From CAIZGX01 sp044354975 (lineage in GTDB: Bacteria > Bacteroidota > Bacteroidia > Flavobacteriales_D > Sanyastnellaceae), in NCBI GenBank assembly GCA_044354975.1, contig JBIKZA010000013.1, positions 1 through 45,648 of the forward strand: a DNA stretch of 45,648 nt. The letters are read 5' to 3'. The notes under the pieces were generated by a model. That model did no database searches and was not told the origin of the DNA. It saw only the letters and a program-made list of their open reading frames with translations. Positions 33,216 through 42,600 of this stretch are shown piece after piece. The stretch's first letter is position 1. Every line of letters starts with the position of its first letter. Both the position numbers and the translations under genes were made by a program.

Positions 33216-34472
33216 TTATTCGCGGAATACTCTTCCTTGTCTCCAAGTGTTAACGGCAATCTCCCAACTGCTTCTGTAGAGACCGTCGCGTTGAAGTATA
33301 TACACGTTGTTCGATAGGTTGTCTTTTTTGTATCGAAAGAGGAATGAAAAAGATCCAGGAATTGTCTCGTCGCCATATACCCAACGTTCGCTGTACCCAA
33401 CGTTTTCAACCCGTGTGGGTTTTCCGTAGATAATATAAATCATTCCGCGATCTGTTCTCCAACCCGGCACAGCAGTGGAGAAATACGTGTTGGAGGTGTT
33501 TACTCTGCGAAAGAAAATAGAGATAAGTTCTTTTGCTTTTTCTTCCGAGCCGCCGCAGTCTTTCCAGAAATTACAAAAGCTGGTGTAGGGGTCGCGAACA
33601 TTATAAATGTATTCGAATTCGGATTTGGACGTGATGTATCTCAACGGAGCAATCAAATCCTTTAATGAAGTAGTCGTGGGGAATTCGCCATTCGAATACA
33701 GATAAAGTTGCGAGGAATTTTTCGTTCGGAAAAGGTAGGATTTGTTCTCTGCAATAAAGTTGTAGCGGTTTCCGTCGAAACTCAAATTGGTTAAACTAAA
33801 TGATGTTGAATCAGGAATTACAGGAGAGTTATTCGAGAAGGCGGGTGGAGGAAGATTCGGAATTTCAGTGAGCGAGAAAATTTCAACTGGTGGATATTCT
33901 GAATTTTTAAATCGTGGAAAGTCGAGATGGATTGTGTCGCCTGTGACTAAATACTGATCATAAACGGGCGTGTTTAAACCGTTCGCAGTCACTCGAATGT
34001 CATACGTACTCGGCTGATCATTTTTCAAAAAACTGAATTTCTTTTCGTGTTGAGCGCGTCGATTTAAATCTTTAAGCGTAACAACAACCTCGGAATTGCC
34101 AAAGGAAATAGGCAACGGAATCTCCTTTCTCCAGACGCCTGACTCCTGCATTTGGTTCGGTGTGTAGGTGTATCGAAGGGTGTCGGAATTTGCTTTTTGT
34201 TTGGTTATAATGACTTCAACTTCCAATTGCGCAGTGAAATTTTCGTGCGTAGATTTTCTTGAATAAAGCAGCTGATCGGCGTCGAATTCCAGCAATAAAT
34301 TGGAAGAGTCATTGCTGCAATGCACGAGGTTTACTAACGGTTGAAAATAAAATTCGTTCTTTCCGAATTGATTCTCCCGAAGTTTTTTAGGTGCTGAGCA
34401 AGAGACAAAAAAGATTACAATGAAAAATAAAACTTGTCGGTAGAAATTAGGTTGGCTCCTCTGTTGATTCAT
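33216..34472 (-). CDS. GWxTD-domain lipoprotein
   Basis: From ATG 34472 the product has 418 residues. It has a short basic stretch and a hydrophobic core with lipobox FVSC (MNQQRSQPNFYRQ... then VSCSAPKK). The C-terminal half contains the GWxTD domain with PGWRTDRGMIYIIYGKPTRVE and SERWVYG (about 335-370). GWxTD domains are found in Bacteroidota and other phyla; their role is not established, and here it is probably a periplasmic or surface lipoprotein. The N-terminal half has beta-rich strands. ATG 34478 or 34487 are other starts. It overlaps the rmuC 3' end by about 26 bases. Confidence 0.86.
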   Translation of the reverse strand: MNQQRSQPNFYRQVLFFIVIFFVSCSAPKKLRENQFGKNEFYFQPLVNLVHCSNDSSNLLLEFDADQLLYSRKSTHENFTAQLEVEVIITKQKANSDTLRYTYTPNQMQESGVWRKEIPLPISFGNSEVVVTLKDLNRRAQHEKKFSFLKNDQPSTYDIRVTANGLNTPVYDQYLVTGDTIHLDFPRFKNSEYPPVEIFSLTEIPNLPPPAFSNNSPVIPDSTSFSLTNLSFDGNRYNFIAENKSYLFRTKNSSQLYLYSNGEFPTTTSLKDLIAPLRYITSKSEFEYIYNVRDPYTSFCNFWKDCGGSEEKAKELISIFFRRVNTSNTYFSTAVPGWRTDRGMIYIIYGKPTRVENVGYSERWVYGDETIPGSFSFLFRYKKDNLSNNVYILQRDGLYRSSWEIAVNTWRQGRVFRE

Positions 34473-35748
34473 CTTCGTCATTATCAATCGAAGGTAAGCG
34501 TTTTTCGAAATTACTCCCAGATTTTGCGCCCATATTTTTCATGTTTTTAGCCTTGCCGAGAAGATTTCCTTTTCCTGTTTTGAGTTGGCCCATTGCGGCG
34601 CTCAAAGTATTTTGTGCAGTGGAAAGGTTGCGTTCTAGCGTCTCAAGAGAACTTACAAAACCATCGAGCTTATCTATAAATGTCCCTGCTTCTTTGGCAA
34701 TATTTTCAGAATTCTTTGAACGTTTCTCTTGTGCCCAAATGCTTGCTACTGTTCTAAGCGTGGCCAACAATGTAGTTGGAGAAACCAAGATGATGTTGCG
34801 CTCCCAAGCGAAAGAAAATAAATTATTGTCTTCGTTGAACGCCGCAATGAGCGCAGGTTCTATGGGCATGAACAACAAAACAAATTCAGGGGTAGTTAGC
34901 TTATCGGCAGACTCATATTTCTTGTCACTTAGCAGTTTAATATGCGAGCGAACACTGTCTAAATGCGCACGCATGGCAACGGATTTTTCTTTGTCGTCTT
35001 GGGTGTTAACGTAGCTGTTGTAGGCGGTTAACGAAACTTTCGAATCTACGATGATGTGTTTGTTTTCCGGGAGGTTAACAATGACATCTGGACGAATGGT
35101 TTTCTCGTTGTCGTTGACATCTGAATGCTGAACAATAAATTCTTTTCCCTTTACCAATCCGCTTTTTTCGAGCACTGATTCTAAAATCATTTCTCCCCAA
35201 TTTCCTTGTGCTTTGTTATCGCCTTTCAGAGCTCGAGTCAGGTTTTCTGCGTTGGTTCCAATGTTAGAACTGGCCTCGCGCAAATTCTTTATTTCATTTT
35301 CCAATCGAGCAGAACGGTCAACATTGTCCAATTCTGTTTTTTCAAGTTTCGACTTGAATTCGTTTATGGTTGTTCGAAGGGGAGTTAGAGTGACAGACAA
35401 ATGAGATTCGTTGGCTTCATTTAATTTTTTCACCCTTTCGTCCAGAATGTCATTGCTTAAATTCTTGAATTCAACTTTGAGATTAGCCTTCAAATCTTCC
35501 ATAAAAAGTTTTTCAGATTCAAGGGCTTTGTGAGCCGACTCTAAGGAAGCAAGCGTAGTTGCTTTTTCTTGAATCAACGATTCTACGCGAACACGCATAG
35601 TGTTGCATTCGGCTTTGCTGTTTTCAAGTTCGGCTTTGTAAAAAGTGACGTCATTCTGATTGCCGCTTGCTTTTCGATTCAATATGAAAATAATAGCAGT
35701 AAGCGTTCCGCCTGAAATAGCCCCAACGACAAGTGAAAGTGTATCCAT
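34447..35748 (-). CDS. rmuC: DNA recombination protein RmuC homolog
   Basis: The 433 residues have one N-terminal membrane helix (about 4-22, LVVGAISGGTLTAIIFIL), a long coiled coil (about 30-190) and the RmuC domain (about 200-400) with GNWGEMILESVLEKSGL, RPDVIVNLPENKHIIVDSKVSLTAY in parts, and FMPIEPALIAA. RmuC limits inversions at short repeats and contains a nuclease-like fold. Its presence near short-hairpin arrays is only positional. A TAATTTTG element ends 4 bases before the ATG. The gene leads the GWxTD gene and probably the rest of the minus-strand unit. Confidence 0.94.
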   Translation of the reverse strand: MDTLSLVVGAISGGTLTAIIFILNRKASGNQNDVTFYKAELENSKAECNTMRVRVESLIQEKATTLASLESAHKALESEKLFMEDLKANLKVEFKNLSNDILDERVKKLNEANESHLSVTLTPLRTTINEFKSKLEKTELDNVDRSARLENEIKNLREASSNIGTNAENLTRALKGDNKAQGNWGEMILESVLEKSGLVKGKEFIVQHSDVNDNEKTIRPDVIVNLPENKHIIVDSKVSLTAYNSYVNTQDDKEKSVAMRAHLDSVRSHIKLLSDKKYESADKLTTPEFVLLFMPIEPALIAAFNEDNNLFSFAWERNIILVSPTTLLATLRTVASIWAQEKRSKNSENIAKEAGTFIDKLDGFVSSLETLERNLSTAQNTLSAAMGQLKTGKGNLLGKAKNMKNMGAKSGSNFEKRLPSIDNDEDESTEEPT

Positions 35749-35752
35749 GGCT

Positions 35753-35760
35753 CAAAATTA
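35753..35760 (-). promoter_or_regulatory. -7 element (TAATTTTG) four bases before the rmuC start
   Basis: TAATTTTG on the minus strand, then AGCC, then ATG. Same spacing as rlmB and the 37876 gene. No -33 TTG at 18-20 bases. Confidence 0.5.
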
Positions 35761-35801
35761 CCTTCACGTTGAAGGCTTTTCTGAATTGTGGAAAAGTATT
35801 T

Positions 35802-37199
35802 TTAGAATCGCGAAGAAAACGTTATGCCCACACGACCGTTTTTAAGTTGGAGCCCATTGTTTTCAACGTTACCAACCCCATAGGTTATAGATACGGCGCC
35901 ATTTTCTTGTTGAAATCGAAATCCCAATCCAGTGTCGTAATAGGTTTTTTTGATTGGAGATTTTACATAAACGACATCGCCAAAAAGGAATGATTGAATT
36001 TCGGGTCCGAGTGCAACCCCGAAGTCGCAATTCAGCATAGCGTATTGTGAAGCGTAAATACTTTCTTCTATAAACGCTCGAAGATTTTTCGTTCCGCCCA
36101 ATCTTGATATTTCATTATTGAAGAGAGAATCGCTAAAAATTGCATTTGCTTCTATGTTCACATTGGTGAATAGGAGTTTGCCAAGGGCATGCTTTGTCCA
36201 AATCTTGCCGCGAAGCGAATACAATTTTTTCTGCGAAACGCTCGATTCATATTGAATGGAGCGATTTCCAGCTAACCCTTCAATTGTGAAATTAATTGCG
36301 TTTTCGGTGTAGTTGAATTTCGAGTAACGCAGGGAATAGGTCTTCATTGAAGTGTTTCCATAGCTTGAAGACGCGCTGAAATGGGTGTTTGTTGACTTGT
36401 TAATTGCCGCAGAGAATCCGTTCAAGTCGTTCATCTTTGTTAGCAATCGAAACGATAAATCGGTTGAAGAAAAAGTTGAATCTCGAAGAAAAGAAGCGAA
36501 CTCAAATTGAAATCCAACTGGCAATCCTGCTGTAAAAGGACTGCCTAATTTGAACGCTAAACTCTGACTTTTAGGCTGTGGGCGTTTCCAATGGAACTCA
36601 ATGATTTCAGCTTGTTTAAGCGCGTTTGACAATTCTAGATCAATGTTTCCTGTTAACATGGATTGGCTAGAGCCAGGTTTCGGTTGCAAAGCAATAAGCG
36701 CAGAGATTTGATTGTTCTTTCTCCGTTCAGGTTTCAAAACAAGGCTGAACGTTGAGCTATGCATTCGAACCGACACAGGTGAGTTGGGTTTCAAAAATGA
36801 AACCTGATTAAGCGCGGTGCTAATGTTTTTGATTTTATCTAAGCTGTAGGGTTGCCCTAATTTGTAATTGATTGATCTTTGAAGTGTTTTTTTGTTGAAA
36901 AGGCTGTTAGAGGTGATTAGAGTGTCTAGTAAAAGTTGATTTCCTAACGACACATTCCAATGAAATTCGGAAGGTTGTGATTCTATAAATAAGGTATCGA
37001 GCTCTATTTGAGCATAGGGATAACCGCTGTTATTCAATAAACGCAATAACTCGTCTGGATTTAGGTTCTTCTGGACAAGAGAGGTTAGCCCGGAATATTT
37101 ATGTGTCGGCTTCGAGGGTTGACCGTAGCTAGCGGAAATTCCGAAAGCAAAGAGCATTAGAGTGAATCTTACAGAAATATGTTGATAACTGCTTTTCAA
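35802..37199 (-). CDS. Omp85-type outer-membrane protein (BamA/TamA-like)
   Basis: From TTG 37199 the product has 465 residues. The N-terminus is weak as a signal peptide (FTLMLFAFGISASYGQ). A POTRA-like part lies at about 45-150 (SLFNKKTLQRSINYKLGQPYS, NISTALNQVSFLKP). A 16-strand-type barrel has the Omp85 loop motif at about 365 (RLGGTKNLRAFIEESIYAS, in place of the usual VRGF) and a terminal phenylalanine (VGITFSSRF). Omp85 proteins insert or export outer-membrane proteins. With fewer POTRA domains than BamA it is a divergent accessory member. The absence of an ATG near the start leaves the N-terminus uncertain. Confidence 0.8.
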   Translation of the reverse strand: MKSSYQHISVRFTLMLFAFGISASYGQPSKPTHKYSGLTSLVQKNLNPDELLRLLNNSGYPYAQIELDTLFIESQPSEFHWNVSLGNQLLLDTLITSNSLFNKKTLQRSINYKLGQPYSLDKIKNISTALNQVSFLKPNSPVSVRMHSSTFSLVLKPERRKNNQISALIALQPKPGSSQSMLTGNIDLELSNALKQAEIIEFHWKRPQPKSQSLAFKLGSPFTAGLPVGFQFEFASFLRDSTFSSTDLSFRLLTKMNDLNGFSAAINKSTNTHFSASSSYGNTSMKTYSLRYSKFNYTENAINFTIEGLAGNRSIQYESSVSQKKLYSLRGKIWTKHALGKLLFTNVNIEANAIFSDSLFNNEISRLGGTKNLRAFIEESIYASQYAMLNCDFGVALGPEIQSFLFGDVVYVKSPIKKTYYDTGLGFRFQQENGAVSITYGVGNVENNGLQLKNGRVGITFSSRF

Positions 37200-37211
37200 A
37201 TTCGGGTTTAT

Positions 37212-37219
37212 TAACTTTG
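37212..37219 (+). promoter_or_regulatory. -7 element (TAACTTTG) of the small lipoprotein gene
   Basis: TAACTTTG fits the consensus, 33 bases before ATG 37253. The only upstream TTG is 27 bases away. Confidence 0.45.
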
Positions 37220-37252
37220 GTTTAAAGTAATTTCGTAACTCAATTTAATATT

Positions 37253-37375
37253 ATGAAAAAATCTGCAAGCGTTTTATTTTTTGTTTTGCTCGGTTTAGGC
37301 TTCTTTGGTCTGCAATCTTGTAATCGAAAGAGTGAAAAGTGTGCTGCCTACGATCAGGTGTCTCCGCAAAAGTAA
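37253..37375 (+). CDS. small 40-residue lipoprotein
   Basis: An ATG at 37253 opens a 40-residue frame, MKKSASVLFFVLLGLGFFGL then QSCNRKSEKCAAYDQVSPQK. It has a basic start, a hydrophobic core and a lipobox-like LQSC with C23, followed by a mature peptide of only 18 residues with one further cysteine (C30). A -7 element lies upstream. Small lipoproteins ending in a CxxY-type tail occur in Bacteroidota, but I know of no function. It lies between the divergent Omp85 gene and convergent osmC, which stops 3 bases further on. Confidence 0.65.
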   Translation: MKKSASVLFFVLLGLGFFGLQSCNRKSEKCAAYDQVSPQK

Positions 37376-37378
37376 TAT

Positions 37379-37786
37379 TCAATTAAACTCGAACGTTACA
37401 GTTTGTGATACATCTGGGTTTAAGCTACGGCTAACCGGACAAGCGTGAGCGTATCGTTGAATTTTCTCTTTCATAATTTCATCGTATCCCAAATCAGGAA
37501 ATGTAAAGTGAATTTTTATTTCGCCTATCCGCCTCGGGGTAGAGTTCATTATCTTTTCAATTTCAGCTTTTACTCCTTCAAATTTCCAACCTCGTTCTTC
37601 AGCTGCTATGGCCATGGTGGTTAGTATGCAGGTGGCAAGCGATGTGCACAGCAGGTCGGTAGGAGAAAATCGTTCTCCCTTCCCTTTGTTGTCGAGTGGA
37701 GCATCGGTTTCAATTTGGGTATTGCTTTGCTCATGAACAACCTCACAGCGAAGGTTTCTGGCGTATAGAACAGACATTTTAGTCAT
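37379..37786 (-). CDS. OsmC/Ohr family peroxidase-like protein
   Basis: The 135 residues carry the OsmC fold with conserved SPTDLLCTSLATCILTTM (C47, C53) and AHACPVSRSL (C116). The family uses a cysteine pair to reduce organic peroxides; here C53 or C47 with C116 would be the pair. The length matches the YhfA/OsmC-like branch, and whether it is a true peroxidase cannot be told from sequence. It starts at ATG 37786 (or 37777). A minus-strand TAGTTTTG element lies at 37800-37807. Confidence 0.9.
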   Translation of the reverse strand: MTKMSVLYARNLRCEVVHEQSNTQIETDAPLDNKGKGERFSPTDLLCTSLATCILTTMAIAAEERGWKFEGVKAEIEKIMNSTPRRIGEIKIHFTFPDLGYDEIMKEKIQRYAHACPVSRSLNPDVSQTVTFEFN

Positions 37787-37799
37787 ATGATTTTTTTTT

Positions 37800-37807
37800 C
37801 AAAACTA
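37800..37807 (-). promoter_or_regulatory. -7 element (TAGTTTTG) of the osmC gene
   Basis: TAGTTTTG on the minus strand fits TAnnTTTG and ends 13 bases before ATG 37786. No -33 TTG was seen. Confidence 0.45.
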
Positions 37808-37863
37808 ACATAGAACAAATGAAATTAGTTTTTATTGGATAGATATGTTGAACCTGCGTGCCC

Positions 37864-37871
37864 TAACTTTG
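37864..37871 (+). promoter_or_regulatory. -7 element (TAACTTTG) four bases before the 37876 start
   Basis: TAACTTTG, then TCCT, then ATG. The third case with this exact spacing, again without a clear -33 TTG. A leaderless message is predicted. Confidence 0.5.
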
Positions 37872-37875
37872 TCCT

Positions 37876-38646
37876 ATGAAGCAATGGCACCTACTTTTAT
37901 TACTCATCTTGGGTTCTTCATGTGCTGGTGCGCAAGAAGAGATAAAAGAAGGTGTAATAGGAATATACACCCATCAGAAATACGGAGGCTTGGTTATTCG
38001 AACCAACGGTTGGGGAGTTTCTTACTTGAAGGGCCTGAACAAAGGTGCCTTCAAGATTAGACAGGTGTCTTATGATTTCAATTTTGTTAAGCACGAGAAA
38101 GAGATTAAGTCCTATTTCCAGGATCCGAGCGCGCGACCTTATGTATTCGGGAAGCAAAATGCCATGTACAATTTCAAATTGAGTTACGGATACAAAAATG
38201 TTATTTCGGAAAAACTTAGAAAGTCGGGTGTGCAAGTTTCTTACACGTGGGGATTGGGGCCTTCTTTAGCTGTATTACGTCCCATTTATTTGGAAGTCTT
38301 AGTCATAGATCCAAACTTAAACGGGTACAGTTTGTCCACCGAGAAATTCGATCCGAACAAACATTACGTCGATAATATTTATGGAAGGGCAAGCAACTTT
38401 TTGGGCATGAGTGAGCTGGCTTTTGTGCCAGGGTTTTCGGCCAAAACATCCATGTCTTTTGAATACAGTAATTATCGCGACGGTATAAAGGGTTTTGAAA
38501 TAGGAATGTCGGCAGAAGCTTACCCCAAGCGAATTGAAATTATGTCGAATCAAATTCTTGAAACGCTTCCCGATGGCGCGAAGAATCATTGGTTGTATGT
38601 TTCGGGGTACGTGCATTTTTTCATGGGAAGGAAATACAACAAGTGA
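37876..38646 (+). CDS. envelope protein of unknown function, upstream of lipA
   Basis: The 256 residues start with a signal peptide (MKQWHLLLLLILGSSCAGAQ). The GSSC could instead be a lipobox, but AGAQ fits signal peptidase I. The rest alternates strands (YGGLVIRTNGWGVSYLKGL, MYNFKLSYGYKNV, SGVQVSYTWGLGPSLAV, TSMSFEYSN, WLYVSGYVHFFMG), suggesting a small outer-membrane barrel. I do not recognise a family. lipA follows after 30 bases and may share the transcript. Confidence 0.78.
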   Translation: MKQWHLLLLLILGSSCAGAQEEIKEGVIGIYTHQKYGGLVIRTNGWGVSYLKGLNKGAFKIRQVSYDFNFVKHEKEIKSYFQDPSARPYVFGKQNAMYNFKLSYGYKNVISEKLRKSGVQVSYTWGLGPSLAVLRPIYLEVLVIDPNLNGYSLSTEKFDPNKHYVDNIYGRASNFLGMSELAFVPGFSAKTSMSFEYSNYRDGIKGFEIGMSAEAYPKRIEIMSNQILETLPDGAKNHWLYVSGYVHFFMGRKYNK

Positions 38647-38676
38647 CAAAAGGATATCGAAAGGATAAGATAGAAG

Positions 38677-39534
38677 ATGGAACAACAAGAACAAAGAATT
38701 CCTAAGCCGAAATGGCTGAAAGTAAAGTTGCCGACAGGAGAGAATTACCGAAAAGTTCGTTCGCTCGTGGATGAGCATAAGCTTCACACCATTTGCGAAA
38801 GCGGAAATTGTCCGAACATGGGCGAATGTTGGGGAGAGGGAACAGCGACCTTCATGATTTTAGGAAATATCTGCACAAGATCTTGCGGATTTTGCGCGGT
38901 GTCTACTGGCAAGCCTTTGGAGGCTGATCCGTTTGAACCTGCTCGTGTAGCGAATTCGGTGAAGTTGATGGGCGTGAAGCATGCGGTTATCACTTCCGTG
39001 GATCGCGACGATCTTGCCGATGGAGGGTCTGAGATTTGGGTTAAGACAGTAGAATTGGTTCGCGCTAAATCGCCAGGAACGACGATGGAAACATTGATTC
39101 CTGATTTTGCTGGAAATTGGGAGAATCTGCAACGCATCATTGACGTTGCGCCTGATATCGTATCTCACAATTTAGAGACTGTGCGCCGACTGACTAAACA
39201 AGTTCGTATTCAAGCAAAATATGATCGTTCCCTTGAAGTTTTGTTCAGATTGAAAAAGGGAGGAATGCGCACGAAAAGTGGAGTTATGCTCGGGTTAGGC
39301 GAAACGAGGGATGAAGTTTTAGAGACCATGGAGGATTTGAGGTCTGTTCAAGTAGATGTCTTAACTTTAGGTCAATACCTTCAGCCTACGCGCAAACACT
39401 TGCCAGTTCAGGAATTCGTTACGCCAGAGCAGTTTAAGGAGTACGAAGAAATTGGATTAAAAATGGGATATCGATTCGTTGAAAGTGGTCCGCTGGTTCG
39501 CTCTTCTTACCACGCTGAAAAACATCTGTTTTAA
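38677..39534 (+). CDS. lipA: lipoyl synthase
   Basis: LipA inserts two sulfur atoms into octanoyl groups on lipoate-dependent enzymes. The 285 residues contain the auxiliary-cluster cysteines C40, C45 and C51 (CESGNCPNMGEC) and the radical-SAM cysteines C66, C70 and C73 (CTRSCGFC). HNLETVRRLTKQVR and TLGQYLQPTRKHLPV are also typical. The C-terminal serine that ligates the auxiliary cluster is present in VRSSYHAEK. No lipB is visible in the window. Confidence 0.97.
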   Translation: MEQQEQRIPKPKWLKVKLPTGENYRKVRSLVDEHKLHTICESGNCPNMGECWGEGTATFMILGNICTRSCGFCAVSTGKPLEADPFEPARVANSVKLMGVKHAVITSVDRDDLADGGSEIWVKTVELVRAKSPGTTMETLIPDFAGNWENLQRIIDVAPDIVSHNLETVRRLTKQVRIQAKYDRSLEVLFRLKKGGMRTKSGVMLGLGETRDEVLETMEDLRSVQVDVLTLGQYLQPTRKHLPVQEFVTPEQFKEYEEIGLKMGYRFVESGPLVRSSYHAEKHLF

Positions 39535-39648
39535 AGAATATTCGGTGGGAAGGAAAAAAAAGCGAATAAAAAGCGTTCAATCGTTTTTTGAGTAAGCATT
39601 TCTCAATTATCTTGCGCCAAAATGAACTAATAGTTTAACCTAGCATTT

Positions 39649-42600
39649 ATGAAATTAAAAAATTTACTTTTATCCTCTGGAGTTGTTTTAGCCGCCACTG
39701 TAGCAGTCGTTTTGGTGAATAACAGCAATCAGCGTGCGAGCTTTGCGCCGCGCAACGTTCAGGCTGAAGGGTATAACGAATCTGTGGATATTTTAAAGCA
39801 ACTTCGTGGTAACCTCATTACAGGAAACTTTGAAGTAACTGACGTTGTTGAAATGACAGCGGCGGTGAACGACATTGATCGTTTGCAAGGCAATCGTGAA
39901 TTAAATATGAGTTGGTGGGAAATGGGTCCTGATAATATCGGTGGACGCACCCGCGCAATTTTGGCTTTAACAGACAATGTGATATTCGCAGGTTCAGTAA
40001 CCGGTGGTTTGTACAAATCTACCAACGGCGGAAACAACTGGTCTCGCGTAGAATCTCTAGATACATTCGGAAAAGTAATGTCAATCAGTGCGATTGATGC
40101 TACCGAAGATGGTGCGATATACGTTGCAACAGGCAGTCAATTTGAATCTAGCGGCGACGGTAGTGGATCAAGTGGATCTATTGGTTGTGGTATGTATCGC
40201 TCGACTGACCAAGGAGCATCGTGGGAAGTAGTTCCGGGAACAGATCCAGCTGAATTTACAGCAGGTGACAATTGGGCTTACATCAATGATGTTAGTGCAG
40301 ACGCTAACATTGCAGGAAGAATCTGGATTGCAGGTGCCGATGGAGTTGGATATTGGGAGCCTGGTATGACAGCTCCGAACATGAGTGTATCCGGTATTCC
40401 AAATACAGGCGGACACGATATTGAATGGTCTACAGACGGAACGGTTTGTTACGTGGGTGTTTCAAACGGACGTGTGTACCGCTCATTGGACGGAGGGGCA
40501 AGTTTCTCTCAAGTTGGAGCTTCTTCAGGGATGAGCAACAAACAACGCACACGTATTTCTATTTCTCGTGATGATTCAAACGTTGCTTATGTATTGTATG
40601 CACAAGGTGGAATTATGGGAGGTGTGTATTACACAAATGATAAAGGAAATTCATGGTCAGTGAAATGGCCAACGGGTATTGACAACGTATATGAAGTGTT
40701 TGGTGAAAACGGTCAGGCTTATTACGATTTAGCATTAGCGGTTAAACCCGGTGATCCAGGAGTTTGTTGGGTTGGAGGAGTGACATTGTGGAAAGCTGGT
40801 GCGAACACCCAACCGGAGCAAATAGCAGCGAACTTCGATTTCGGTAGTTCTCAATATTATGTGCACAGTGATATTCAAACATTTGAAATTGCTCCGAATG
40901 GAGATTGGTTCATAGGTTGCGACGGTGGAGTATTCAAGTCAATCGATGGTGGTAACACCTTTACGGCCATTAATCGTGGTTATAACGTAACCCAGTTTTA
41001 TGGAATTGCTCACGGCGGTGGATATGCAGCTATGGGTGGTGCGCAAGACAATGGAACAATCTTGATTCCTGGAATGGAAAATTCCAACTTCAATACAATT
41101 TCTTGGCAGCAAGGTGTTTCAGTTGGTGGTGGTGATGGATTTGATTGTGAAATTTCAAACGTAACTGTGCCAGGTGTTAATGTTGCTTTCTCTTCTGTTT
41201 ATTTCGGAGCAATAAGTCGCTTCAACGCTCAAGGTTCGGGTGGTGAATTCTACGACGATGAAGTTCTTGCAGTAATTGGAGATGATGGAGAGGCAGGATC
41301 TTTCTATACTACTATGCGCTTGTTCGAAAACACCAACGATGAAAACTCACAACAATATGTGTGGTTGGTGAATAACCGTGATTTCGATTTATTTAGTTCT
41401 GTGAACGGAACAGATACGACTTGGTTAGACACGGCATTATATACTCAGAACATGACCTTGCCTTTCCCATACAGATTCCCTGTTGGAGATACGCTTAATT
41501 TCTGGGAGGTGTTAGATCGTCCAGCGGTTTATTCAACCACTCCGTTAACGGTAGATCCGAACTACCCATGGTTAGAAGCACAGGCTTTGACGTCTACTGT
41601 AGATTCAACTATTTGTGACACGACTATTGTGGGTTACCAAGACGTTATAGATCAGATTACCGAGCAAACGGTAACGATTTATTGGTCAGATACCATTATT
41701 AACCCAATAACAGGAGCTCAAATTATTGTTAATGACAGTTCAATTGTTGTGGTAGGAGTGGATACAACTTTCATCAATGTTCCTATTCTAGATATTCAGT
41801 GCACAACAACTACTTGGTACTACTACGCTGCCGATCAGCTAGAAAACGTTCGTGAAAAATGGCAGGTGCAGGACAAGTTCACTTCAATCTTCGTTACAGG
41901 ATTTTTTGGAACAGAAGGTTTGTGGATGACACGTCAGGCCTTGAACTTCAACACTTCTCCGGATTGGTGGAAAATCGGAAATGCTCCGGGTGCTGGGGTT
42001 AAAGCTTATGAGTTCTCGAAAGACGGTAATACTTTGTACTACAGCAGTTGGAGTGGAACGCTATATAGAGTAACTGGATTTAATCAAGTTTGGAGTGCCG
42101 ATGATATTTCGAACTTAACAACTCAAACGTTAATCACAAATGCGGGTGGAACTATCACAAGTATTGCTTGCGATGCAAATAATCCTGATCACGTTGTTAT
42201 TACGGTAGGTGGTTACGGAAGTGTAGCGGGTGGAAAAGTAAGAGAGTCAATCAACGCGACTTCGGCTACACCAACCTTCTCTAGCATCTGGTTGAACACA
42301 TCACCATTGAACAAAATGCCAATCTATTCCTCGATAATCGATGTGAGTGATCCTTCTGGAAATACCATTGTAATTGGAACGGAATACGGTGTTTGGGCAA
42401 CCAACGACGGTGGTTCAACTTGGACGCACAGTTCTGGAGTTTCATCTGGAATACCAGCAGAGCCAATGGCAGGTGGAAGTGTGGGGTCTTTAGCATATGT
42501 TCCAGTGTTTGATTTACGTCAGCAACAAGTTGGACAACGTCCATACATGAACCCAGAGAACTACGGAGTAATCTATGCAGGTACTCACGGTCGTGGTATC

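Noticed and set aside
33200..33409. Longer rlmB with about 70 extra N-terminal residues
   Set aside because: The extension lies within the GWxTD gene, lacks family likeness and starts upstream of the -7 element.
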